This document shows, piece by piece, positions 9,423 to 19,029 of a DNA stretch of 64,000 nucleotides. Numbering within the stretch: position 1 is the first letter of the stretch; every line of letters begins with the position of its first letter. Origin of the DNA: Panacibacter ginsenosidivorans (lineage in GTDB: Bacteria; Bacteroidota; Bacteroidia; Chitinophagales; Chitinophagaceae); NCBI RefSeq assembly GCF_007971225.1, contig NZ_CP042435.1, positions 3,165,501 to 3,229,500 on the forward strand, in the 5' to 3' direction. The position numbers and the translations under genes are program-made. Below the pieces are notes generated by a model that made no database searches, had not been told where the DNA came from, and worked only from the letters and a program-made list of their open reading frames with translations.

Positions 9423-9442
9423 GTACAAGTGTGCGACGCAAC
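9423..9442. repeat. Dispersed hairpin repeat, single arm
   Basis: GTACAAGTGTGCGACGCAAC lies 117 bases upstream of the desaturase start. Confidence 0.85.
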
Positions 9443-9558
9443 GGAAGCCTGAAAGTGATACTGTCGTCTGGTTCATAAGTTATTTGGCGTAGATAATATT
9501 TTGAATGGCTTGATCAAAAGACTTAGGGTCTTTGTACCTTTTATTTAAATCATTAATC

Positions 9559-10689
9559 ATGCAAAAAATTAAATTTCATGTTGGTTCTACCTCTCCTTTT
9601 TTTAGTGCACTTAATAAGGAAGTGGAAGATTTGATAGAAACCAATGATTATTTAAATAAAGCCAGGCGGTTACTTTGGGTTAAAATGATGTTTTATTTTT
9701 CGCTGCACCTAAGCGCATATGTAATGCTGTATGCATTTCCACATGTAAGCCTGCTAAGCTTTATTTCGAATTATATTTTTATCGGTCTTTCGGGAATGCT
9801 GCTGGCATACAATGTTTCTCATGATGCCTGCCATGAAACATTTTCAAAGAACAGGAGCATCAATTATTGGCTTTATCATCTTTCATTCAACGCACAAGGT
9901 ACCAATGCCTATTTGTGGAAGGTTCGTCACACTGCATCTCATCACCTTTTTCCAAATGTTGATGGTTGCGATGCAGACATAGACAATAACCCGATGATAC
10001 GCCTTTCTCCGCAACACCCGGTGAGATGGCACCAACAGTTTCAGCACATTTACTCCTTTTTTATTTATGCCATTTATACATTGCACTGGTTTCTGTTTAA
10101 AGACTTTTTATACCTTACAAAAAAGAGACTGGCAAATCTTGAAAATAAAAAACATCCTGCCCATGAATGGATCCTGTTCTTTGTTTGGAAACTATTGTAT
10201 GTATTCCTGTTGCTGGCGCTGCCTGTTTTAGTTGGTTACCCTTTTGAAAAAATTCTGATCGCTTTTTTGATTATGCATGTGACTGACTCCTTATTCTTCA
10301 TTCATTCTCTGATAGCAACGCATTTATGTATGGAAACACAATTTCCCAAGCCGGATAAGCATGGCTACCTGCCACATGATTATCATGCTCACCAACTGGC
10401 AACTTCACTTGATTTTTACCCTACCAATAAATTTTTCAATTTTATTTTTGGGGGTTTTAATTCGCATGCTGCACATCACTTGTATCCAAAGTTACCGCAT
10501 ACTATTTACCCTTATATTACTCCCGTTATCGAACAAAAGGCAATTGAATTTAATGTGCAGTATAATAAGCTTACATTGATCAATGCAATTAAGTCCCATT
10601 ACAGGTATTTAAAAGTAATGGGTAGAAAGAGAAGTGAAACCAGTGATAGCGTGTCTAAAACGGCAATTGATAAAGAACTTGTGTTTTAA
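9559..10689 (+). CDS. Membrane fatty acid desaturase
   Basis: 376 residues. An integral-membrane di-iron desaturase, which would introduce a double bond into membrane acyl chains. The three His boxes are clear: HDACHE, HTASHH (followed by LFPNVDGCDADID) and HAAHHLYPKLPH near the C-terminus. Two hydrophobic hairpins flank them (LWVKMMFYFSLHLSAYVMLYAF and the following segment; WILFFVWKLLYVFLLLALPVLVG). The layout resembles front-end or acyl-lipid desaturases, and the protein lacks an N-terminal cytochrome b5 domain. The ATG at 9559 (MQKIKFHVG) is preferred over a TTG 27 bases upstream. Regiospecificity is not readable from sequence. Confidence 0.9.
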   Translation: MQKIKFHVGSTSPFFSALNKEVEDLIETNDYLNKARRLLWVKMMFYFSLHLSAYVMLYAFPHVSLLSFISNYIFIGLSGMLLAYNVSHDACHETFSKNRSINYWLYHLSFNAQGTNAYLWKVRHTASHHLFPNVDGCDADIDNNPMIRLSPQHPVRWHQQFQHIYSFFIYAIYTLHWFLFKDFLYLTKKRLANLENKKHPAHEWILFFVWKLLYVFLLLALPVLVGYPFEKILIAFLIMHVTDSLFFIHSLIATHLCMETQFPKPDKHGYLPHDYHAHQLATSLDFYPTNKFFNFIFGGFNSHAAHHLYPKLPHTIYPYITPVIEQKAIEFNVQYNKLTLINAIKSHYRYLKVMGRKRSETSDSVSKTAIDKELVF

Positions 10690-10729
10690 TTAAGCGGTTT
10701 AAAATTTGAAAACAACACACACAGGAATT

Positions 10730-11530
10730 ATGAGAAGAACTGATACCCTTACCAGTTTATTTTTTGCAACCTTCTTTTGTTGTTATTTAACTGCCTTTAG
10801 CCAGGCAAACGATGATTCCCTGATAATTGCAAATAGCGAAAGGCTTTCCGTAAAACTGAATAAAGGCTTGTTTGGGTTATCGAAGCCAGCCTTTGGTAAT
10901 TATGCCACACTTAATGTTTCTAAACTTGACTCGGCTGTCATAAAAAAGAAAACAAAAGATAGTTCTTATATAGGCGCAGAAATTTCAAGTGAGGGAACAG
11001 ATTTCGATCAGAGCAAATTCATGACCATTGAAAAAACAAAGTTCTATAAACTATCACTTGGTACAGCTTCGGGCGCTGCAGAAGCCGTCTTTGCTATTGC
11101 TTCTGTTTCGCATGAAAAAAGACAAACCTTTCTCGGAAAAATGATGAGTAAAAATGATGAAGATAAAGATGAGATACTTGATGAAAACAGGGATGTACCT
11201 GGAATTATAAGAGAAGGCATTGATTCAATAGTATGGAAATTTTTTATTGATGATTTTGTTAGCGGGTCAGGACAAAGCCAGGGGCCATTTTCAAATCCAG
11301 CTTCTATTGCCGGAGGTTTCCTTAAGAATGAACATGATTCTCTTTATATGCAAACATATTCTTCATTTGAAGCTGATCTCGTACTCATCAATCAACAAGG
11401 CGAACATCTTGCTGCACTTGCATTTAAACAGAAACATCCGACTATATGGATTCGTAAAAATATCGATCTGTCGTACCAGCAGGCCATTGCTACTTTGTTT
11501 GCAGTTATACTTAGCATAAAAGACTACTAG
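10730..11530 (+). CDS. Secreted protein of unknown function
   Basis: 266 residues from the ATG at 10730, which is preceded by AGGA; a TTG 24 bases further up would add eight residues before the signal peptide. The signal peptide ends LTAFSQA. The body has no recognised domain. It contains an acidic Lys/Asp stretch (MMSKNDEDKDEILDENRD) and, at the end, a hydrophobic segment with QAIATLFAVILSIKDY. It starts 40 bases after the desaturase and 30 bases before another unknown secreted gene, so the three may form an operon. I do not recognise the family. Confidence 0.7.
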   Translation: MRRTDTLTSLFFATFFCCYLTAFSQANDDSLIIANSERLSVKLNKGLFGLSKPAFGNYATLNVSKLDSAVIKKKTKDSSYIGAEISSEGTDFDQSKFMTIEKTKFYKLSLGTASGAAEAVFAIASVSHEKRQTFLGKMMSKNDEDKDEILDENRDVPGIIREGIDSIVWKFFIDDFVSGSGQSQGPFSNPASIAGGFLKNEHDSLYMQTYSSFEADLVLINQQGEHLAALAFKQKHPTIWIRKNIDLSYQQAIATLFAVILSIKDY

Positions 11531-11560
11531 CATAATATAACTACTTCATAACGCTCAACT

Positions 11561-12715
11561 ATGCATATAAGATATTTTTTCGTAATACTTCTTACAGTAT
11601 TTATATTTCTTAATGCTGCAGGCCAGTTTATTTTTACGCCAAAGAAACCCATTGAAACACTTAACCGGTCTATTACTGATAAATATGAAACCATCCAGTT
11701 AAAAGATTCTATTCCTTTTTCAGCTATCCATATTATTGATTGCCGTTACGATACAACTAATATCGGTTTATACTTAGATGGGTATCTTGTTTTAAAGGAT
11801 TCAACCCAGCAGGTCGCATTGCAACATATCATTGACAAATACTATCATCAGTTATATACACCCGGTAAAGACACGTTACTTATCCAGCTGGAAAAATTCA
11901 GTGTAGAGGAAAATATTATTTCGCACAGCAATTTTGTTTATGCAGCAGGAAATGTCTCCTGCAAAGAATATTATGGTGGCAATAATGCTTATCAGTATTA
12001 CAGGTTAGTTGATACAATAATTAAAGAGACATATAGCTATGAAACACTTCGTTCACATAAAAATGGTAAACACTCCAACAACGATTTCTGGGATTATTAT
12101 CTCTTACGTTTATGCGATGCAATGCTTACAGACTCATCTGCTGTAACTGACAGCACAGCAATTGAAGCAAATAAATATTTTACTGCTACAGAAATACAGC
12201 AACAAGGTTTACAAAAAAGAGATAAACCTATCTTACTTGCAGACAGCCTTAAACCCGGCTTCTACCGAAACTTTACTGAATTTGTAAACAATGAACCAAC
12301 ATTTCTTTATGAGAACAATGAAAGTTTAAAAAACTTATTGAAAGTAATGCATTACCGTGTTGATAAAGACATCAGCAATGAAGCTCCTGACACTTCCTAT
12401 TGGGGTTATTGCGATGGCAGGAATATGTATGTACGTTACGGTTACAATTTCTACCAGCTCGAAAGAAGAGATGCTGCATTTTATATTGCCCCTACATTAG
12501 ACGCCACAAGGCGCAATTCCAACAAGGCAGCCTGGAATCTTCTCATAGGGCTTGCTGAATTGTCAACAAGCATTGCAGCAAAAGATGGCTTATATTTCGA
12601 TGGATTCAGCACTATTCCTATACCCGAAGTTCCCATGATCGCGTTGTCCTTAGAGCCTGGTGTTAATATCCTTGGTTTGCGGATTGATCTTGATACAGGA
12701 CAGATAACTTATTAA
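11561..12715 (+). CDS. Secreted protein of unknown function
   Basis: 384 residues with a signal peptide ending in NAAGQF (residues 1-22). The mature part is soluble, rich in Tyr, Asp and Asn, and has no transmembrane segment until a mildly hydrophobic C-terminus (VPMIALSLEPGVNILGLRIDLDTGQITY). Motifs such as YWGYCDGRNMYVRYGYNFYQLER recall Bacteroidota hypothetical proteins that report surface or periplasmic components, but I cannot name a family. It lies 30 bases downstream of the other unknown secreted gene in the same direction, and a joint role is likely only from spacing. Confidence 0.7.
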   Translation: MHIRYFFVILLTVFIFLNAAGQFIFTPKKPIETLNRSITDKYETIQLKDSIPFSAIHIIDCRYDTTNIGLYLDGYLVLKDSTQQVALQHIIDKYYHQLYTPGKDTLLIQLEKFSVEENIISHSNFVYAAGNVSCKEYYGGNNAYQYYRLVDTIIKETYSYETLRSHKNGKHSNNDFWDYYLLRLCDAMLTDSSAVTDSTAIEANKYFTATEIQQQGLQKRDKPILLADSLKPGFYRNFTEFVNNEPTFLYENNESLKNLLKVMHYRVDKDISNEAPDTSYWGYCDGRNMYVRYGYNFYQLERRDAAFYIAPTLDATRRNSNKAAWNLLIGLAELSTSIAAKDGLYFDGFSTIPIPEVPMIALSLEPGVNILGLRIDLDTGQITY

Positions 12716-12794
12716 CTGATCACTGTATTTATCAAGTAATAAAAAAATAGATCTTTATTTTGTACCCGGCAATTGATATTTCAATTAAGCTTCT

Positions 12795-12814
12795 GTTGCG
12801 TCGCACACTTGTAC
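12795..12814. repeat. Dispersed hairpin repeat, single arm with intact outer flank
   Basis: GTTGCGTCGCACACTTGTAC is preceded by TTTTGTACCCGGC (from 12758) and AATTAAGCTTC, showing how far the left half of the element reaches. It lies between convergent genes. Confidence 0.85.
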
Positions 12815-12868
12815 ATATACAATATTATTCAACAAAAGAGTTTATTACTAACGCATGCTTACAAGCAA

Positions 12869-13984
12869 TTAAAATTCTATAAACGTCAAAATAATTTTTG
12901 TTCCTGAAGGGTTACCATTAACGTCTTTTTTATCAATAATTTCAAGAGCAACATTTCTTTGATTCAATGCATTATTCAGATCAAGACGGCTTTGTGTTAA
13001 GTGCACGCCTTTTGATTGATGCGTGGATAGTTCGCCTTTGAATTTGTTTTGTTTAGAGATTTCTCTGCCGATACCATCATCTTCTACTATACAATAAACG
13101 GCATCTTCTTTTTTGGTGACAGAGACAGTAAGCGTTCCGCCTTCTTCTTTTGGCATAATGCCATGCCAGATAGCATTTTCAATAAAAGGCTGAATGATGA
13201 GTGCGGGTACCTGCATAGATTTTAAATCGATCGTTTCATCTATATTGAAGTGATAACTGAATTTTTTTCCAAAGCGCATGCTCTCTAACTGCGTGTATAA
13301 TTTGCAGGTTTCGATTTCATCGAATAAAGTGATCTCTCTTTTATCTGAGTTTTGAAAGATGGTGCGGATGAGTTTTGAAAAAGTAGTTAAATAATTCACC
13401 GCTTTGTCTTCTTCTTTTTGTAGCACCAGTGCTTTAATTGAGTTCATGCAGTTGAAAATAAAATGTGGGTTCATTTGTGCACGAAGAGCCTGTGCTTCTG
13501 ATTCGATTAGTTTTATTTTGAGAGAAGCTCTTTCTTGTTCAACTTGCCTGATTTCTTTTATATAATGAACTAAAAAATAGATTGCTGTCCAACTGGTCGT
13601 AATGATTGATATTTGATAATAAGCATAGATGGTAAAACCAAAAAATTCATCTGTAAGAGGGTTCTGAGGGTTTGTGCTTTGCTGTATACCTGTAATGGTA
13701 AGAACCCAAAGAAAAAATACAGTTCCCAAAAAAGCCCAGAGGGCACTTAGCAAAGACAAATAAACTATTTGATGTGCAAAGTTTTTTTGAAATATTTTAA
13801 AAGCTTTTATGGTTACCCTTAACGAATGGCTAAATACAATTCCAAAGAATACAGTTGTAAGTGCACGTACAAAAAAACCTGACCCTCCAGGGTTGGTAAG
13901 AACATTTACGAAATATAGGAAGAATGCAAAAATATTCCACCCAATTAGTTGACATTTCCAATATGATGATACTTTAATTTTCAT
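12869..13984 (-). CDS. LytS/YehU-type sensor histidine kinase, membrane form
   Basis: 371 residues. Four membrane segments (about 15-30, 40-57, 73-98, 118-140) are followed by a short coiled coil (QVEQERASLKIKLIESEAQ) and a His_kinase (PF06580) plus HATPase domain. The phospho-acceptor is H174 in AQMNPHFIFNCMNS; the ATP-binding N box is FIENAIWHG and the G box DDGIGR. No large extracytoplasmic sensor domain exists. The catalytic half, from residue about 165 onward, is nearly identical to that of the next kinase gene, including a 110-base stretch of identical DNA (13377-13486 versus 14694-14803). The expected partner is a LytTR regulator such as the one at 8346-9098. Confidence 0.92.
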   Translation of the reverse strand: MKIKVSSYWKCQLIGWNIFAFFLYFVNVLTNPGGSGFFVRALTTVFFGIVFSHSLRVTIKAFKIFQKNFAHQIVYLSLLSALWAFLGTVFFLWVLTITGIQQSTNPQNPLTDEFFGFTIYAYYQISIITTSWTAIYFLVHYIKEIRQVEQERASLKIKLIESEAQALRAQMNPHFIFNCMNSIKALVLQKEEDKAVNYLTTFSKLIRTIFQNSDKREITLFDEIETCKLYTQLESMRFGKKFSYHFNIDETIDLKSMQVPALIIQPFIENAIWHGIMPKEEGGTLTVSVTKKEDAVYCIVEDDGIGREISKQNKFKGELSTHQSKGVHLTQSRLDLNNALNQRNVALEIIDKKDVNGNPSGTKIILTFIEF

Positions 13985-14123
13985 TTAATTATTTTACTTT
14001 ATCTAAGTTTTTGAACGGATTGTTTGCAATCGTGAGAGGTAAATAACTCCTTATAGCTTCAATATCTATATAAGTTAAAAACATTCAGGCCTAAAAGAAT
14101 TAAGGAGTAAGCAATATTCTGCA

Positions 14124-14143
14124 GTACAAGTGTGCGACGCAAC
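14124..14143. repeat. Dispersed hairpin repeat, single arm
   Basis: GTACAAGTGTGCGACGCAAC lies between the two tandem kinase genes, 42 bases past the stop of the upstream one. Confidence 0.85.
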
Positions 14144-14185
14144 AACAGCTGCACAAAGTATTACAGCTAAGTACAAAAATTACTA

Positions 14186-16513
14186 CTAAAATTCCACAAA
14201 GGTCAGGACTACTTTTGTACCGGCAGCATTACCTGCTGTATCTTTCTTATCAATAATTTCAACGGAAGCATTTCTTTGATTTAATGCATTATTCAGATCG
14301 AGGCGGCTTTGTGTTAAATGCACACCTTTTGACTGGTGCGTGGAAGGCTCGCCTTTGAATTTATTTTGTTTGGACATTTCTCTGCCGATACCATCATCAT
14401 CTATAATACAGGAAATAGCATCTCCTTTTTTGGTGACAGAGACAGTAAGTTTTCCGCCTTCTTCTTTTGGCATAATGCCATGCCAGATAGCATTTTCAAT
14501 AAAAGGTTGAATGATAAGTGCAGGTACCTGTATAGATTTTAAATCAATTGTTTCATCAATATTGAAGTGATAACTGAATTTTTTTCCAAAGCGCATGCTT
14601 TCCAATTGTGTGTATAGTTTGCAGGTCTCTATTTCATCATACAATGTAATTTCTCTCTTATCTGAGTTTTGAAAAATGGTTCGTATCAGTTTAGAAAAAG
14701 TAGTTAAATAATTCACCGCTTTGTCTTCTTCTTTTTGTAGCACCAGTGCTTTAATTGAGTTCATGCAGTTGAAAATAAAATGTGGGTTCATTTGTGCACG
14801 AAGCGCTTTTGCTTCGAGTTGCAGCATATCCTTTTCATGTTTTGCTTTTACCCTTTCCTGTTTTCTTACAGCATTTACGCGCCACTTTACAATTACAAAT
14901 ACAAGTAATAAAACGCCTATAATTACTGATAACCAGAACCACCATGTTTGCCAGAAAGGTGGAGCAATAGTAATTACTAATTGTACTTCATTTTTTAGCC
15001 AGGGCCGACTTCCGCTTTTTGCTCTTATCCGCAAGTTATAAGTTCCGGGTTTAAGGTTTTCAAAATTGATTATGTTCAGTTCGTCACCAAAAATTGAGTA
15101 CGGCATTACCTGCCATTCGCTGCTGAAATTATCCATCTTCCAGGAATATATAAGACTATCAGGATTGATACCGCGACATGAATAATAAATCTGGATATAG
15201 TTTTCATTATATTTTAAATTGATCTTTTTTAATGATTCGTACCGGCCATAAAATTCATACCTGGAATTATAGCGAATACCATTAAGCAGGATATCAGTAA
15301 CAAACGGGCCATACAAACTGCTGTCTGATTTAAATGATGATGAATTATTTTGCATCCAGTTTTTGCTCCAGTAAAAGCCATCACCTTTGGTTATAAATAA
15401 ATTGCCTAAAGCATCTGCTTTAATATCGGTTGTTTTATTTGCGGTATGATAAAATATAGTATCGTTTATAAATAAATATTCACCTGTACTGGTGTTGAAA
15501 ACTGCGGGAAGAGAATCGGCGACAGCAACAAAAAGTTCATTAGCAGATTTTCTTGAAAAAGTGTTTATTGGGTACATTGTATCATTTCCCGACCTCTTTT
15601 TTTGATATTCAAAAAAGTTAACGTTTTTCGTTGCTATATTAAATTTTCCCATTCCTTTTTCCAATGTACTAAACCAGATGAATGAACCAATCTTATTTTC
15701 CTCAATGTTTGTAATTGTGAGTTTATTATTTTTTTCATCTTTAAAGTAATTAATGTTTTGTCCGGTTTGCTTATCATATCCATACAGCCCGTTGTTAGTG
15801 CCGATTAATATGATTCTTGTATCATCAGAGTTTTGTGCAAATGAGTAAGGTATAATGCCAGGCCCCAGGCTAAAACGTTTTACAGGCAGCGCGCCGGTGA
15901 TAACAACAAAATTGCTATCCTTATCGATCCCAGGCACAAATGTTGGTAATACTTTATTACTGTTATCGGACTTAAATAACTTTGTCGCTTTTTCAATGAT
16001 GTAAATGCTGTCATTATTTGTTGCAACGAACAAATTGCCTTCGCCATCAATCCATATATTGGTAACTACTTTTTGTTCTCCATTGTCAGTGGGGAAATTA
16101 AAAGGTGCACAGCCAATGGCTTTGTTTAGATTATAATTTATACATCCAAAATTGTTATGGTTGCTTACAACATACATTATTTTATCAGGGCCTTCACACA
16201 TTAGTTTTATCCCTGTAAGAGAATCATACTGATCTTTAAAAATATTTGAATTCTTACCTAGAAATGATTTCCCTCCTTTGTCATTAATTAAAGGACCTGA
16301 AGTTGTAACAAGTTCAATTTGCATTCTGTCTATTTCAGCTATACCCATGGAATGAGCAACCAATACAGAACCTTTTGTAGTACATAGAATATTGCCAAAT
16401 TTCAACAGTTTTATACCTGAAAAAACATCTTGTGGAATAGTTTCAAATTGCTGGGCAAAAGCAGCGGAATAAATGAACAAGCTAAGTATTAATATTCGAA
16501 ATGGTTTTGACAT
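14186..16513 (-). CDS. Two-component-propeller / Y_Y_Y sensor histidine kinase
   Basis: 775 residues from the ATG at 16513, which gives a compact signal peptide (MSKPFRILILSLFIYSAAFAQQ); an upstream Met adds 14 residues. The periplasmic part (about 25-440) has propeller-like repeats of the kind GNLFVATNNDSIYII and GTNNGLYGYDKQTG. Next come a Y_Y_Y domain (INFENLKPGTYNLRIRAKS), one membrane segment (WWFWLSVIIGVLLLVFVIVKW), a coiled coil and a LytS-type kinase domain with RAQMNPHFIFN, FIENAIWHG and DDDGIGR. Such hybrids sense ligands outside the cell and signal to LytTR regulators. The kinase half is a close copy of the neighbouring gene, while the sensors are unrelated. Confidence 0.9.
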   Translation of the reverse strand: MSKPFRILILSLFIYSAAFAQQFETIPQDVFSGIKLLKFGNILCTTKGSVLVAHSMGIAEIDRMQIELVTTSGPLINDKGGKSFLGKNSNIFKDQYDSLTGIKLMCEGPDKIMYVVSNHNNFGCINYNLNKAIGCAPFNFPTDNGEQKVVTNIWIDGEGNLFVATNNDSIYIIEKATKLFKSDNSNKVLPTFVPGIDKDSNFVVITGALPVKRFSLGPGIIPYSFAQNSDDTRIILIGTNNGLYGYDKQTGQNINYFKDEKNNKLTITNIEENKIGSFIWFSTLEKGMGKFNIATKNVNFFEYQKKRSGNDTMYPINTFSRKSANELFVAVADSLPAVFNTSTGEYLFINDTIFYHTANKTTDIKADALGNLFITKGDGFYWSKNWMQNNSSSFKSDSSLYGPFVTDILLNGIRYNSRYEFYGRYESLKKINLKYNENYIQIYYSCRGINPDSLIYSWKMDNFSSEWQVMPYSIFGDELNIINFENLKPGTYNLRIRAKSGSRPWLKNEVQLVITIAPPFWQTWWFWLSVIIGVLLLVFVIVKWRVNAVRKQERVKAKHEKDMLQLEAKALRAQMNPHFIFNCMNSIKALVLQKEEDKAVNYLTTFSKLIRTIFQNSDKREITLYDEIETCKLYTQLESMRFGKKFSYHFNIDETIDLKSIQVPALIIQPFIENAIWHGIMPKEEGGKLTVSVTKKGDAISCIIDDDGIGREMSKQNKFKGEPSTHQSKGVHLTQSRLDLNNALNQRNASVEIIDKKDTAGNAAGTKVVLTFVEF

Positions 16514-16682
16514 ATGCTTACTGGTAGTTACACTGCATGAATAACATTTATTCATCTTCTAAATATAAAATTCTTTTACTCTATTTCATAATGCGTTTAA
16601 GTAAACCTCCGATATGGGTTTATAACATACCGATCCGGGCTGACAACTGTTTATTTACTTTTAGCACCATTAGCTTAAAGAG

Positions 16683-16704
16683 GCAAACTGCCAAGTGAAA
16701 AGCA
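16683..16704 (-). promoter_or_regulatory. Second copy of the shared upstream motif
   Basis: GCAAACTGCCAAGTG followed by AAAAGCA, about 170 bases upstream of the propeller kinase start. It differs from the 9294 copy at two bases plus one gap. Confidence 0.35.
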
Positions 16705-16785
16705 CTATCTGCTAAATGTATATTTGATGATACTTATCGGGAGTATAACTTAAAATGAAAATGCCAGACATAATCTATAACATGT

Positions 16786-17118
16786 ATGAAGCCGATCCTT
16801 ATTTCTATTGCTTTAATATTTGTCGCATATCATGCAATTGCACAGGGTGATTCTACAAATAAAAAGATAGCAGTAAAAGACAGTTTGCATAGTAGTGTAA
16901 ATATATTCATGGGCAAATCATCGGCACTGTCAAATGGTTACTATATTCATTTCCCTTCAGATACAATGCAGGATTATAAAAGAATGCCATTATTTTTTTA
17001 TGATAATACCTATCAAGGATCTTCTTCAACAGGTTTATGGAATACTGCTGGTTCTCTCTTAATTTCTTTCCTGGCAGAAAAAACAAGACATCAATATTTT
17101 TACCTTCCCCCTAAATAA
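16786..17118 (+). CDS. Small secreted protein of unknown function
   Basis: 110 residues starting MKPILISIALIFVAYHAIAQ, a clear signal peptide cleaved before GDSTN. The mature part is only 90 residues, polar, with NGYYIHFPSDTMQDYKRMPLFFYDN and a Ser/Thr-rich SSSTGLWN segment. No family is recognised. It is divergent from the propeller kinase and could be regulated with it, but that is only position. Coding status is supported by the signal peptide and by normal codon use. Confidence 0.6.
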   Translation: MKPILISIALIFVAYHAIAQGDSTNKKIAVKDSLHSSVNIFMGKSSALSNGYYIHFPSDTMQDYKRMPLFFYDNTYQGSSSTGLWNTAGSLLISFLAEKTRHQYFYLPPK

Positions 17119-17382
17119 ATTATTCTTTCGGGTTTAGAATTTATCAACCGGATTCACATACTTCTTTACATAATTGTATTACGGCTGTTCATTCCTGCCT
17201 GGCAACCGTTTTCTTTTATTATGCAAACTCTTTTATACATCAATTACTGCATTATATAAATTGTAACAGCATATTTATTAACTCTCTGTTGATACAGCAG
17301 TAAATAGATAATAGCTTGATTATTGAAATGAAATTATCATTTCAGAAAAGTAACATTCATTATTAATCAAAACATTTCAACC

Positions 17383-18018
17383 ATGAAGACTTTAAAATCA
17401 ATACTGATTATTTTGTTGCTTGTATTTGCAGGCAATAGTATGGCGCAAACAAAATTTGCTGTATGGGCAGGGCTTTCACCTTCATTTTATTATACAAGTG
17501 ATGATTATTATAATCAATCATCTTCTGCCGATTTTAAAGCAGGGTTTTGCGCAGGTATTAATGTACATATTGCTATGGGAAAACATTTTGCTTTCGAACC
17601 AGGGTTGTCCTTTGTACAAAAAGGTGGTATAGAAACTGATAATACTACAGGCACTGAATTCAAAAGTACACTTACACTTAATTACCTTGAATTACCGTTG
17701 GATTTTATTTACAGCAGAAGAAACCGTTTTTATTTTGGTATCGGTCCATCACTGGATTTTGGTATTTCAGGAAAAGATAAATTAAGCGCCGGCAACGAAC
17801 ATACCACAATGGACATAAAGTTTGGCAGTGGCGATAACGATGATCTTAAGAGTTTTGATGCGGGTGTAGACCTGCTTGCGGGCTTTCGTTTTAAAAATGG
17901 TTTATTTGTAGCAACAAATATCAATACAGGTTTTGTAAATCTTTCAAACGACAATACATCAAAATTTTACAATGCTTACTGGGGAATAAAATTGGGCTAC
18001 GTGTTCGGTAATAAATAA
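17383..18018 (+). CDS. Outer membrane beta-barrel protein (PorT/OmpA-like)
   Basis: 211 residues with a signal peptide ending NSMAQT. The mature protein shows the alternating pattern of an eight-stranded barrel: KFAVWAGLSPSFYYT, FKAGFCAGINVHIAMG, FAFEPGLSFVQKGG, LNYLELPLDFIYS, RFYFGIGPSLDFGISG, FDAGVDLLAGFRF, LFVATNINTGFVNL and ending NAYWGIKLGYVFGNK. This matches the porin-family/PorT-like barrel group (outer membrane protein beta-barrel domain). Most such proteins have no assigned role. It is monocistronic between two AT-rich gaps. Confidence 0.85.
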   Translation: MKTLKSILIILLLVFAGNSMAQTKFAVWAGLSPSFYYTSDDYYNQSSSADFKAGFCAGINVHIAMGKHFAFEPGLSFVQKGGIETDNTTGTEFKSTLTLNYLELPLDFIYSRRNRFYFGIGPSLDFGISGKDKLSAGNEHTTMDIKFGSGDNDDLKSFDAGVDLLAGFRFKNGLFVATNINTGFVNLSNDNTSKFYNAYWGIKLGYVFGNK

Positions 18019-18072
18019 ACCTAAGATCAGAACATAGCGATTTCTCTCTCGTTGCGGGATACATATTATGCA

Positions 18073-18092
18073 GCACAAGAGTGCGACGCAAA
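18073..18092. repeat. Dispersed hairpin repeat, degenerate arm
   Basis: GCACAAGAGTGCGACGCAAA differs from the consensus at the ends only; no facing arm is visible. Confidence 0.7.
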
Positions 18093-18743
18093 GAACGATG
18101 ATGCATGTACAAATGCTGGTAACATAAAAAGTTTCTTACTCTTTCTACAGACTGGATTACACTGTTATCAAATGAACGAGGTGGGCTTTCCAACTCAAAT
18201 ATTTCCGGTGATAAATCACAAGATAGCAGGGGCAGCTTTGATTTTTGGGGCAACAAAACTTGATTTTGTGAACTCCGGGATGCCCGAAGCTCTTATTAAT
18301 TGTTTAGCGTAATAAACAACTTATTTATAATGCCCGTTAAGGTTTCGTACTTATTCTTTGTACCACTGCCGTTGTTATTAGTATAAAATGCAAAAAAATT
18401 GAGTAGAACCGCAATATTCAATTAGCATCTGCATCCCGGTGTTTTTAGCTTTATGCTGCAAAAAAATACGGTAAATACTTTTTCAGCAATTAAGTGTTAG
18501 CAAACTTTTGACCGGATCTGTTACCAACAAAAAAATTTCTTCTAACCTCAATACTTCAGCCATGCAACGCCTCCCATTGACAAAACTGTTAGTACAGTTT
18601 TATGCAGTTTCTGTACACGCATATTTATGTTGTACGCAGGGCCCCGATTGCTATTGCAGCTATACAAAATCAATGATTGTTTATGGCTACAGATAAGACG
18701 GTGAATTAGTTGTTTCCATGCTGCAATACAGGTAGCAACGCCT

Positions 18744-18842
18744 GTTGTGTCACTCACTTCAGGTTTCTGTTCTTTATTCAGCACGAAAACGAAATGAATA
18801 AAATGATGAACAATATTTTGCAGTACAAATGTGCGACGCAAC
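18744..18842. repeat. Dispersed hairpin repeat, paired arms (B and A types)
   Basis: The left arm is the B variant GTTGTGTCACTCACTTCAGG (18744-18763). The right arm is GTACAAATGTGCGACGCAAC (18823-18842). They are separated by 59 bases. Confidence 0.8.
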
Positions 18843-19020
18843 AGGAGATGCTATAAAGAACTGCAGTTTATACCCAAAAAATTTCTCAAAAAAATCGCTG
18901 CCAGTGTATGGTAAGCTGGCATAGAAAAAATTCAACAAACATTCCTAAAAGCTACTTAACAGTTAGCCTGAAATAACTGAACACTAATACTATGTCCACA
19001 CAATTATAAACAATCAAAAC

Positions 19021-19029
19021 AAAGGAGGT
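19021..19029 (+). promoter_or_regulatory. Unusually strong Shine-Dalgarno site
   Basis: AAAGGAGGT, followed by four bases and the ATG of the beta-helix lipoprotein gene, is a full match to the anti-Shine-Dalgarno. Nearly every other gene here has only an A/T-rich leader. Confidence 0.7.

Larger units (their letters stand above)
9099..9558. other. Divergent intergenic region with one repeat arm and a shared motif
   Basis: 460 bases between the LytTR regulator and the desaturase. It holds the motif at 9294-9314, one repeat arm at 9423-9442 and presumably two promoters. No open frame here is credible. Confidence 0.6.

Noticed and set aside
18052-18312. Open frame of 86 residues after the barrel gene
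   Set aside because: Its first part is a repeat arm in translation, and no signal peptide, motif or family likeness follows.
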